Source: Micromonospora sp. NBC_01796 (lineage in GTDB: Bacteria > Actinomycetota > Actinomycetes > Mycobacteriales > Micromonosporaceae). Taken from it: DNA of 64,000 nt. A program made the translations under genes and the position numbers. Every line of letters starts with the position of its first letter. Position 1 is the stretch's first letter. Below, piece after piece: positions 43,702-51,382 of this stretch. The notes beneath the pieces were generated by a model. It saw nothing but the letters and a program-made list of their open reading frames with translations, did no database searches and was not told the origin of the DNA. The stretch spans positions 7,300,001 through 7,364,000 of the forward strand of contig NZ_CP109078.1 of the NCBI RefSeq assembly GCF_035917455.1, in the 5' to 3' direction.

Positions 43702-45108
43702 ATGGCGGTCCCCGGGAGCCTGAGTCTGGCCAGGGTCACGGTCGCGGCGCCAAAGCGACGGATGGATGTCGCGTTGCCCGACAATCTCATCGTCGCCGAA
43801 CTGCTTCCGCACCTGCTGCGGCACGCTGGCGACGATCTCGGAGACACCGGCGAGCGACACGGTGGGTGGGTGCTGCGCCGCGCCACCGGTGCGGTGCTCG
43901 AGCCGAATCGCAACCTATCGGTGCAGGGCGTTCGCGACGGCGAACTGCTGCACCTCGCGCCACGCCGCGACGACTGGCCGGAGTTGGCCTACGACGACGT
44001 GGTCGAGGTGATCGCCGGCGGTGCCCGACGGGCCGGGCGGTCCTGGGGCAACGAGGCGACCCGCCGCTGTGGACTGGTGGTCACCGCCGCCGTCCTCGGT
44101 CTGGGCCTGATCGTGCTGCTCTCCGCCGGACCACCGTGGCCGCTGCCCACCGCCGCCGCGCTCGGTCTGGCCGCCGTACTGGCGGTGCTCGGCGTCCTGC
44201 TGTCCCGGGCGTTCGGGGACGCGTCGGTGGGCGCCGTGGTCGCCGCCTCCGGCCTGCCGTACGCCTTCGTCGGCGGTGCCCTGCTCGCCGCGCCCGGTGA
44301 CGTGGCGCTGACCGACCTCGGTGCGTCCAGTCTGTTGCTCGGATCCGCGCTGCTGCTGGTGTTCAGCGTCATCGGGTACACGGGCGTCGCCGCCGTCCAG
44401 CGACTCTTCATGGCCGGTCTCGCCGCGAGCCTGACCGGTCTGCTCGCCGCACTGCTCTGCCTCGCCGGTGCCACACCGGTCGGTGCCGCGGCGGTGGCCC
44501 TGACCACCGTCATCGGCCTACTGCCCGGCTATCCGCTGATCGCGAGCTCCCTCGGCCGGCTGCCGGTGCCGGAACTACCGGACCGGCCGGAGGACATCCT
44601 GGAGGACCGTCCGGTGCCCCGGCGGTCCGATGTCTTCGCGGCCGTGGCGCGCGCCACGGAACTGCTCTCCGGCATGCTGCTCGCCGCCGCGGTGACCGGA
44701 GCCATCGCCATCGCGTTCCTGATCTTCGTCGACGGAACGCTCGCCGGTGAGCTGCTCTCGATGGCCGCCGCAGCGGCGCTGCTGCTGCGGGCGCGGCTGT
44801 TCGCCATGCCCCAGCAGCGGGTTCCCCTGCTGACAAGCGGGGTCGCCGGTCTCGCGCTACTGCTGTTCGGGTACGTGTTCGGCGCCGACCAGGGCGGCCG
44901 ACTGCTGTTGCTGATCCTGTTCGTCGTGGTGGCCGGCGTGGTGCTCGCCGCAGGGCTGGTCTACAGCCGGCGTAGCCCGTCGCCGTACATCGGCCGCACC
45001 GCCGACATCCTCGACGTCCTCGCCATCATGGCGTTGATCCCGCTGGCCTGCGCGGTACTGGGTGTCTTCGGCGCGATCCAGGGGCTCTTCGCGTCGATCG
45101 GCGGGTGA
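43702..45108 (+). CDS. eccD: type VII secretion integral membrane protein EccD
   Basis: 468 residues from ATG 43702, with GGGGAGG eight bases upstream. GTG 43693 and a longer frame from 43654 are less likely. The N-terminal 85 residues (RVTVAAPKRRMDVALPDNLIVAELLPHLL) form the ubiquitin-like cytosolic domain. About 11 transmembrane helices follow. EccD builds the inner-membrane vestibule of the ESX channel. EccB follows after seven bases. Confidence 0.92.
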   Translation: MAVPGSLSLARVTVAAPKRRMDVALPDNLIVAELLPHLLRHAGDDLGDTGERHGGWVLRRATGAVLEPNRNLSVQGVRDGELLHLAPRRDDWPELAYDDVVEVIAGGARRAGRSWGNEATRRCGLVVTAAVLGLGLIVLLSAGPPWPLPTAAALGLAAVLAVLGVLLSRAFGDASVGAVVAASGLPYAFVGGALLAAPGDVALTDLGASSLLLGSALLLVFSVIGYTGVAAVQRLFMAGLAASLTGLLAALLCLAGATPVGAAAVALTTVIGLLPGYPLIASSLGRLPVPELPDRPEDILEDRPVPRRSDVFAAVARATELLSGMLLAAAVTGAIAIAFLIFVDGTLAGELLSMAAAAALLLRARLFAMPQQRVPLLTSGVAGLALLLFGYVFGADQGGRLLLLILFVVVAGVVLAAGLVYSRRSPSPYIGRTADILDVLAIMALIPLACAVLGVFGAIQGLFASIGG

Positions 45109-45115
45109 GGATCTG

Positions 45116-46519
45116 ATGGCGACCCGACGGGACCAACTGCACTCGTACCAGTTCATGACCCAGCGGGTCATCTCCGCCTTCGTCATGCGCGAGACCGACC
45201 CGCAGCAGTCACCGCTGCGACGGGGTATCGGTGCGCTGTTCGGTGGGCTGATGGTCGCGATCCTGGTGGCGGCCGGGTTCGGCATCTACGGCCTGATCAC
45301 CAAGGTCGGCGCCGACCGTTGGCAGGCCGACGGCGCGGTCGTCATCGAGAAGGAGACCGGGGCCAGCTTCGTCTACTTCGCGGGCACCCTGCACCCGACG
45401 CTGAACTACGCGTCGGCGGTGCTTGCCGCCGGTCGGCCCAGCCCACCCGTGTTCCGGGTGGCGGCCAACTCGCTGAGCGCGGCGCCGCGTGGCACCACGG
45501 TCGGCATTGCCGGCGCCCCCAACTCGCTTCCCTCCGTCAAACGGCACGTCGGTCTGCCCTGGACGATGTGCGCCATCCCCGGCACGAACGAGGCAGGGAA
45601 GGGCGTCAGCGGGGTTGCGGTGGCGATCGCCACCGCGCCGCAAGGCGGCCAGACGCTGGCCGACGACGCGGTCCTGGTCCGGGACGCCCGACTGGGCTCC
45701 CAGTTCCTGATCTGGCACGGCCGTCGCCACCAGGTACACGCTCCGGAAGCCCTGGTGCCCGCACTGTTCGGTGCGGCCACCCAGGTGCCCGTCGGTACCG
45801 CGTGGCTCAATGCCCTGCCTGCCGGCGGCGACATCCAGCCCATCAACGTCGGCGGCCGGGGCGAGCCGTCACCGGCGATGCCGGGTCGTTCGATCGGCGA
45901 CGTCCTGAGCACGGAGACCGGTTCGGGAAAGCAGTACCACCTCGTCTTCGGCGACGGGCTGGCTCCGATCACCGCCCTGCAGCGGGACATCCTGCGCGCC
46001 GCGTCGTCGGCCGAGGCGATCCCGGTGAGCGTCGCCGAGGCCAACGCGGCGCCCCGCAGCGGCCAACTGCAGGCGCCGGCCGGCGAGGTGCAGCCACCTG
46101 CGGCGACTCCGACGCTGACCCGGCCCGGCGGTAGTGACTCCCTCTGCGCTGTCACCACGGACGCTGCCACCCCGCCGACCCTTCGGGTGGGCGGCAATCT
46201 GCCCGGGATCGAAGCCGCGGTGCCCACCTCCGCGGTCTCGGCCGACGGCGTACCGTTCGCCGACCTGGTGCTCGTGCCCGCCGGCCGGGTCACCACCGTA
46301 CGGGTGCTGGGCTCACCGACCGCCCAGGCCGGGCCGTACTACGTCATCACCGACCTGGGCATCAAGTACCCCGTGCCGCAGGCGGCGGTCCTGCCGATGC
46401 TCGGTTACCAGCCGGCCCAGGCCGTCGACGTGCCGGCGAGCCTGGTGAGCCGGATCCCGACCGGCCCGACTCTCGACCCGGCCGCCGCGCTTCAACCGGC
46501 AGCTGTCAACGGCAGTTAG
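45116..46519 (+). CDS. eccB: type VII secretion protein EccB
   Basis: 467 residues from ATG 45116. MATRRDQLHSYQFMTQRVISAFVMRETDP is the canonical EccB opening. One transmembrane helix lies at about residues 40-62, followed by the large periplasmic domain (GAPNSLPSVKRHVGLPWTMC, RYVI-type repeats, a late Cys). EccB spans the membrane complex with EccC and EccD. It lies seven bases after eccD in one transcription unit. Confidence 0.95.
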   Translation: MATRRDQLHSYQFMTQRVISAFVMRETDPQQSPLRRGIGALFGGLMVAILVAAGFGIYGLITKVGADRWQADGAVVIEKETGASFVYFAGTLHPTLNYASAVLAAGRPSPPVFRVAANSLSAAPRGTTVGIAGAPNSLPSVKRHVGLPWTMCAIPGTNEAGKGVSGVAVAIATAPQGGQTLADDAVLVRDARLGSQFLIWHGRRHQVHAPEALVPALFGAATQVPVGTAWLNALPAGGDIQPINVGGRGEPSPAMPGRSIGDVLSTETGSGKQYHLVFGDGLAPITALQRDILRAASSAEAIPVSVAEANAAPRSGQLQAPAGEVQPPAATPTLTRPGGSDSLCAVTTDAATPPTLRVGGNLPGIEAAVPTSAVSADGVPFADLVLVPAGRVTTVRVLGSPTAQAGPYYVITDLGIKYPVPQAAVLPMLGYQPAQAVDVPASLVSRIPTGPTLDPAAALQPAAVNGS

Positions 46520-46604
46520 TCGCTCGGCCGCCCTGCCGCCCGCGTCGGTCAGCCCGCCCGGAGCACCGGGAACCGGGCGTCGGCCGGGACGGTGCGGTGG
46601 TGGG

Positions 46605-47849
46605 TCACCCAGCAGGGAAGAGCGGCACCGGCGGCCCCGGTTCCTCCGGCTCGGCCCGGCCGACCGGAGCGGCCGCCGAAGCGGAACGCCAGAGTCGCCG
46701 CCGCCCGCGCGGCAGCGCGACTGCGGTCACCAACACCGTCAGCACCACCAGCAACGCCACGACGCTGCCGGCAATCGCCAGGTTCCGGCTGCGTGCCAAG
46801 GCAGGGGACGTCTCCGTCGGCGGCCGGACCATAGCGGGCAACGGGACCGGGCCGGCCCCGGCCACGCGGTCGGTTACCGCGCCGTACGGATTCACGATGC
46901 CGTGGCCGTAGGCGTCGCCGCCGGCCGCCGGAATCGTGGTCGCCAGCAACTGCCCCACCACCTCATCCACCGTGGGGTTCCCGCGTCGGGCGTGCACGAG
47001 CGCGACCGAAGCGGCGACGAAGGCACAGGCCACCCCCGTTCCGTCCACCTGGATCATCCCGGCGCCACGTTGCAGTGTCGGGACGGCAGCACCCGGTGCG
47101 ACCAGGTCGACGAAAGTACCCTGCTGCGAGCCTCGCCAGCGTTCACCGGCCTGGTCGATCGCGCCCACCCCGACCACCCCCGGGTAGGCCGCGGGGTACG
47201 GGATGACGCTCGCCCCGTTCTCGTCGCCCCGGTCGCCGACCGCCGCCACGACGACGATCCCTCGCGCCACGGCGCGGGCCACCGCGTCCCGCAGCGACGG
47301 GCTGTCGGTGTAACTGACCGCGGAGACCGCCAACACGTCGGCCTCCCGGTTCGCCGCCGCGTCGATACCCCGCGCGAGTACGTCGGGTTCGGCGATTCCA
47401 CGGCCGCCACCGCGGTCATCGAGGACGCGGATGGGCAGAATCCGTACCCCGGGCGCCAGCCCGACGAACCCGACCGACGGCGCCTGCCCCGCGGCGATCA
47501 CGCCCGCCACCTGGGTGCCGGTGCCCACACAGTCATCGTTGGCGGAGCCGCCGCCGGCCACCGCGTCGAACCCTGCGGCGACCCGACCCGCGAGCTGCGG
47601 GTGGCTGCCGTCGACGCCGGAGTCCAGGACCGCGACCGTCACGCCACCGCCCTGGCTGAAAGACCAGGCGCGCTCCGGGCCGAGCATCTGCTGCGGCCAC
47701 GGCATCGGGTTGATCGGCTGGCCGGGGTCCGCGCATTCCTGGGCGGACCGGACGGCGGCGTGCCCCGTCGCACCCGGACCCACCGCACCGGCCAGCAGCG
47801 CCCCCAGACAGGCCACGGCCATGGTCACCGTACGGACGGGCCGGCGCAT
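46605..47849 (-). CDS. mycosin-like S8 subtilase homologue, catalytically degenerate
   Basis: 414 residues from ATG 47849, preceded by a GGGGGAGGGAG tract. It has a signal peptide, a subtilase fold and a C-terminal transmembrane anchor (NLAIAGSVVALLVVLTVLVTAVAL), like MycP of ESX systems. Asp is kept (D76 in VAVLDSGVD), but the His of the expected GHGT is T110 (GTGT), the nucleophile Ser of GTS is G272 (GTGVACAF), and the oxyanion Asn is D206. Three of four catalytic positions are lost, so it is predicted to be a pseudoprotease. It may serve only as the structural MycP cap of the channel. It is convergent with eccB. Confidence 0.85.
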   Translation of the reverse strand: MRRPVRTVTMAVACLGALLAGAVGPGATGHAAVRSAQECADPGQPINPMPWPQQMLGPERAWSFSQGGGVTVAVLDSGVDGSHPQLAGRVAAGFDAVAGGGSANDDCVGTGTQVAGVIAAGQAPSVGFVGLAPGVRILPIRVLDDRGGGRGIAEPDVLARGIDAAANREADVLAVSAVSYTDSPSLRDAVARAVARGIVVVAAVGDRGDENGASVIPYPAAYPGVVGVGAIDQAGERWRGSQQGTFVDLVAPGAAVPTLQRGAGMIQVDGTGVACAFVAASVALVHARRGNPTVDEVVGQLLATTIPAAGGDAYGHGIVNPYGAVTDRVAGAGPVPLPAMVRPPTETSPALARSRNLAIAGSVVALLVVLTVLVTAVALPRGRRRLWRSASAAAPVGRAEPEEPGPPVPLFPAG

Positions 47850-47873
47850 GTGTGACTCCCTCCCCCGCACCGC

Positions 47874-48425
47874 TCAGTCGCGGAAACGTGCTTCCAACTC
47901 CTCCTGGAAGCCGTCCAGCCACCGTTCCAGGTATTCACGGGTGAACCGGTCGGGTTTCTGGTCGTACGCCGCACGGCCGTGCGGCGTCCAGAACGCGGTC
48001 TCCGGCACGGCGTCGGCGCCGTCCGGGATGAACTTGAGAACCTCGGCCAAGGCGGCCACGCCCAGTGCGAAGGCGTGCTTGCGCTCCGCGTACGAACCGG
48101 TGTCCGGCGGCGCTCCGCCTTCGTGGATGCCGGCGTCGGAGATCAGTCGCCACTCACCGGCGTCGAAGAGTTGTGAGGGCTCCGGGCCACCGAAGAAGAC
48201 AAGATCGTCGGGACCGGGCGGCGTCGGCCGCCCCGGCAGCCGGAAGGCGAACTCGCGGCTCGCTTGGCATCGCCGGCAGACGCCGTAGTACCGACGCGAG
48301 GGAGCCCCTTCGTCCTGGCCGGGCGCGGTCCGCCAGTCGACGTCGGCGACCTGGCAGCGCTCGCACGGGTGCAGGTCGAGGTACAGCTGCGCTTCGTCCT
48401 CGCTACGGGCGACCGGCAACGCCAT
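47874..48425 (-). CDS. small protein with zinc-ribbon-like Cys pairs
   Basis: 183 residues from ATG 48425, with GGGGAGG six bases upstream; the longer frame to 48488 is rejected. HPCERCQ and YGVCRRCQ form two CxxC pairs, probably one zinc site. The C-terminal half is helical (KHAFALGVAALAEVLKF, FTREYLERWLDGFQEELEARF). No known family was recognised. It lies 24 bp upstream of the mycosin-like gene on the same strand, so probably in the same transcript. Confidence 0.6.
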   Translation of the reverse strand: MALPVARSEDEAQLYLDLHPCERCQVADVDWRTAPGQDEGAPSRRYYGVCRRCQASREFAFRLPGRPTPPGPDDLVFFGGPEPSQLFDAGEWRLISDAGIHEGGAPPDTGSYAERKHAFALGVAALAEVLKFIPDGADAVPETAFWTPHGRAAYDQKPDRFTREYLERWLDGFQEELEARFRD

Positions 48426-48576
48426 GCGTACCTCCCCGTCGGCCCGACCGATGTCCGTTCGACAATGTAGCAGCGCCGTCCGACCCAAGAGGGACGGCGT
48501 CCACGCCGGACAGCACGCTGTGAGCGATGGGTGCTGCCCGGCTCACTATGACCGACCGGCGAAGGCGAGAGGTGGC

Positions 48577-49080
48577 ATGGAACTCCACCGCGACGATCGT
48601 GGTAGTCGCAAGCTGGCGCTGATCGCCATGGGATACGCGATGGTCGCCCTGCTCGTCGGCGGGCTCTTCGCCCTGGTCGGCGGGCGGCCCGGCTTCATCT
48701 CGGTGCTCGTCTGGGCATCGGGCGCGTTCATTTTCCTGGCGGGCATGGTGCTACTCCTCGCCCCGCTGCGCCGGTTCCAGATTGTCCTGACCGAGTCCGG
48801 ACTGGTCGTCCACGCGGGTGGATGTGACTTCGAAGGTTCGTGGGACCAGGTGGACGCGATCAGTATCGAAGCGGTCGTGCTGCCCAACGGGACCCTGAAC
48901 CAGCTCGTGCTCTGGGTACCCGACCGGGTGGCGATGCGACGCCGGCCGCGCTTCCCCGGTAGCGACCGAAAGGGGTACGTCGTGGTCGAGCTGGGTGAGC
49001 TGGTGGAAACGCCGGAGCAGGTCATCGCCGCGTTGCAGCGGTACGCCGGTCCTAGGTTCCGTTCCCCGGCTCGGGCCTGA
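48577..49080 (+). CDS. two-helix membrane protein with PH-like domain
   Basis: 167 residues from ATG 48577. Two transmembrane helices (about residues 13-35 and 40-62) are followed by a beta-rich domain (RFQIVLTESGLVVHAGGCDFEGSWDQVDAISIE) resembling bacterial PH-like domains. Role unknown. Its 3' end overlaps the last immunity-like gene, on the opposite strand, by 29 bp. Confidence 0.6.
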   Translation: MELHRDDRGSRKLALIAMGYAMVALLVGGLFALVGGRPGFISVLVWASGAFIFLAGMVLLLAPLRRFQIVLTESGLVVHAGGCDFEGSWDQVDAISIEAVVLPNGTLNQLVLWVPDRVAMRRRPRFPGSDRKGYVVVELGELVETPEQVIAALQRYAGPRFRSPARA

Positions 49081-49825
49081 CCCAGAGTCGTGCCGCACCC
49101 GCCAAGGCAGCCCGATGGTACGGCGTCAGCTCGTCCCCGGTCCAGAACACCTCCACCTGCGGATTCTTCTCCCCATCCTCCAAGAGTCCGTCCTGCAACT
49201 CATGGGTGATACGTGATGACTGGGTGTCCGGGTCTACCTCTACGAGATAGACCCGTTGCCCGTCGACGGGCGGACCGTCGGGTCCAAACCGCCAAGCCCG
49301 CCAGAGGGCAATCGTCTCGTCCTCGCCAGCGATGCTGACGGCCACGACCCCGTCGTCTTTCAGGTCCGTCAGGTCACGGGCGAGGTCGTCCAGGTGGGCC
49401 AGGTCAGCCGGCAGCTCAGCAAGAGCCAGCGGATCCCCTCCGGTCAGGTCCAGACTCGGCGGGATACGGTCTCCCGCTGAGACCAGCACCTCTGGTGGGG
49501 CCGGATAGAAGCGGTGGTCGGTCGGGGGCGTGGGTTCCTCCGAGATCCGTACCAGATGCAGCCCTGCCGGAGGGTCCCCCTCGATTCCCAACGCCACCAG
49601 CGTGTAGCGCAGTAACTCCGCCTCGGCGACCCGCAACGGCAGCCCGAGCTCCAACATCGAACCCGACACCGTATCCGGCAAGTAATTCAAATCACCACTG
49701 CCCAGCATGCGGCGGGTATGAGTCAACCACTCATCAGGAACCCGACCAGCAAACCGAAACAACAACCGATGCAAACCCCCGAAGACCCGCCGAGCCGCAT
49801 CGTCCAACTCAGACCAATCGCTCAT
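49052..49825 (-). CDS. putative immunity protein, third paralogue
   Basis: 257 residues from ATG 49825. It is very similar along its length to the other two paralogues: GLHRLLFRFAGRVPDEWLTHTR near the N-terminus, GLHLVRISEEPTPPTDHRFYPAPPEVLV in the middle, and NPQVEVFWTGDELTPYHRAALAGAARLW at the end. No signal or membrane segment, so it is cytoplasmic. Position at the end of a toxin operon suggests immunity, but the family is unknown to me. It lies 19 bp downstream of the second paralogue. Confidence 0.6.
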   Translation of the reverse strand: MSDWSELDDAARRVFGGLHRLLFRFAGRVPDEWLTHTRRMLGSGDLNYLPDTVSGSMLELGLPLRVAEAELLRYTLVALGIEGDPPAGLHLVRISEEPTPPTDHRFYPAPPEVLVSAGDRIPPSLDLTGGDPLALAELPADLAHLDDLARDLTDLKDDGVVAVSIAGEDETIALWRAWRFGPDGPPVDGQRVYLVEVDPDTQSSRITHELQDGLLEDGEKNPQVEVFWTGDELTPYHRAALAGAARLWVRPEPGNGT

Positions 49826-49844
49826 GCCGGGACCTGGGTCCCGT

Positions 49845-50603
49845 TCACCGGCTCGGCCTGATCCAGAGTCGCGCCGCACCCGCCAGGGCAGCCCGGTGGT
49901 ACGGCGTCAACTCGTCCCCGGTCCAGAACACCTCCACCTGCGGCGCCTCCTCCCCTTTCCATTTGAGCTCACGCTGCGCCTCGTGGGCGAGTTCCCACGC
50001 ACTCATGCCAGGAGCAACCTCGGCGAGGTAAACCCGCTGACCGGCTCCCGGCGGGCCCTCGGCCCCGAATCGCCAGGCACGCCAGACAGACACGGCGCCG
50101 ACGTGCCGCGAGATATTCCCTACCACCCTGTCGTCCTTGGAATCTGTAAGGTCGTCAGCAAGGTCGTCCAGGTGCGCCAGGTCAGCCGGCAAGGCGACGA
50201 GGTCTTCCGGATCTCCGCCGGTCAGATCCAGGCTCGCCGGTATACGCTCCCCCGCCAAGACCAGTACCTCGGGTGGAGCCGGATAAAAGCGGTGGTCGGT
50301 GGGGGGTGTGGGTTCCTCCGAGATCCGTACCAGATGCAGCCCCGCCGGCTCCTCTTCCTCGATCCCGAGCGCCACCATCGTGTGACGCAGCAACTCCGCC
50401 TCGGCAGCTCGCAACGGCGAACCAAGGTCCAGCATCGAACCCGAAATCGTATCTGGGAGATAATTCACGTCGCCGCCGCCCAGCATGTCGCGGGTGTGGG
50501 TCAGCCACTCGTCGGGGACCCGACCAGCAAACCGAAACAACAACCGGTGCAACCCCCCGAAGACCGTCCGAACCACATCGGGAGACACCGACAAACGACG
50601 CAC
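49845..50603 (-). CDS. putative immunity protein, second paralogue
   Basis: 252 residues from GTG 50603, with GGAGG about seven bases upstream inside the end of the previous gene. It is the most divergent of the three: the N-terminus lacks the SDW motif and the segment after HLDDLADDLTD differs, while the ISEEPTPPTDHRFYPAPPEVLV core and the FWTGDELTPYHRAALAGAARLW end are kept. The divergence suggests it may recognise a different toxin variant. Function inferred from position only. Confidence 0.58.
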   Translation of the reverse strand: MRRLSVSPDVVRTVFGGLHRLLFRFAGRVPDEWLTHTRDMLGGGDVNYLPDTISGSMLDLGSPLRAAEAELLRHTMVALGIEEEEPAGLHLVRISEEPTPPTDHRFYPAPPEVLVLAGERIPASLDLTGGDPEDLVALPADLAHLDDLADDLTDSKDDRVVGNISRHVGAVSVWRAWRFGAEGPPGAGQRVYLAEVAPGMSAWELAHEAQRELKWKGEEAPQVEVFWTGDELTPYHRAALAGAARLWIRPSR

Positions 50604-50604
50604 G

Positions 50605-51381
50605 CTAGACCTCCGCTCCGCGCACCGAGTCAGGCCTGACCCAGAGCCGTGCCGCACCCGCCAAGGCAGCCCGGTGGTACGGCGCCAACTCCTCCCCCGT
50701 CCAAAACACCTCCACCTGCGGATTCTCCTCCCCGCGGCGTACGAGCGCCCGCTGTAACTCGTAGGTGACACGTGATGACTGTGTGTCCGGAGCGACCTCT
50801 GCGAGGTAGATTCGATGGCCGCCGCCGGGCGGACCATCAGGCCCGAATCGCCAAGCCCGCCATAGGGCGATGACGTCTTGTCGTCCATAGACGTTGCCGA
50901 GAGCTGCGTCGTCCTGCCGATCCGTCAGGTCGAGAGCGAGATCGTCCAGGTGGGCCAGGTCAGCCGGCAGGTCAGAGAGGGCGAGTGGATCTCCGCCGGT
51001 CAGGTCCAGACTGGGCGGGATACGCTCCCCCGCTGAGACCAGCACCTCCGGCGGAGCCGGATAGAAGCGGTGGTCGGTCGGGGGCGTGGGTTCCTCCGAG
51101 ATCCGTACCAGATGCAGCCCTGCCGGAGGGTCCCCCTCGACTCCCAGCGCCACCAGTGTGTAGCGCAGCAACTCCGCCTCGGCAGCCCGCAACGGCAGCC
51201 CGAGCTCCAACATCGAGCCCGAAATCGTATCTGGCAGGTAATTCAAATCACCACCACCCAGCATACCGCGGGTGTGAGTCAACCATTCATCAGGAACCCG
51301 ACCAGCAAACCGAAACAACAACTGATGCAAACCACCGTAGACCCGCCGAGCCGCGTCATCCAGCTCCAGCCAATCAGACAC
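50605..51381 (-). CDS. putative immunity protein, first paralogue
   Basis: 258 residues from GTG 51381, one base after the toxin stop, with GGAGGAG inside the toxin's last codons. It begins SDWLELDDAARRVYGGLHQLLFRFAG. Tight coupling to the ADP-ribosyltransferase end of the giant ORF makes it the best candidate for cognate immunity to that domain. It is mostly identical to the third paralogue, indicating recent duplication. No known fold was recognised. Confidence 0.65.
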   Translation of the reverse strand: MSDWLELDDAARRVYGGLHQLLFRFAGRVPDEWLTHTRGMLGGGDLNYLPDTISGSMLELGLPLRAAEAELLRYTLVALGVEGDPPAGLHLVRISEEPTPPTDHRFYPAPPEVLVSAGERIPPSLDLTGGDPLALSDLPADLAHLDDLALDLTDRQDDAALGNVYGRQDVIALWRAWRFGPDGPPGGGHRIYLAEVAPDTQSSRVTYELQRALVRRGEENPQVEVFWTGEELAPYHRAALAGAARLWVRPDSVRGAEV

Positions 51382-51382
51382 G

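Larger units (their letters stand above)
49052..51381 (-). repeat. tandem triplication of an immunity-like gene
   Basis: Three head-to-tail copies of about 760-780 bp. The first and third copies share long nearly identical DNA stretches, for example the segments around 49540-49640 and 51090-51190, which differ at only a few bases. The middle copy is more diverged. The array could recombine and change copy number. Confidence 0.85.

Noticed and set aside
46605-47849. Mycosin as a pseudogene
   Set aside because: The frame is full length with signal peptide, fold landmarks and anchor intact; only catalytic positions differ, which favours a maintained pseudoprotease.
47849-47870. Start of the mycosin-like gene at 47870
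   Set aside because: ATG 47849 has the ribosome binding site at correct spacing and begins a standard signal peptide.
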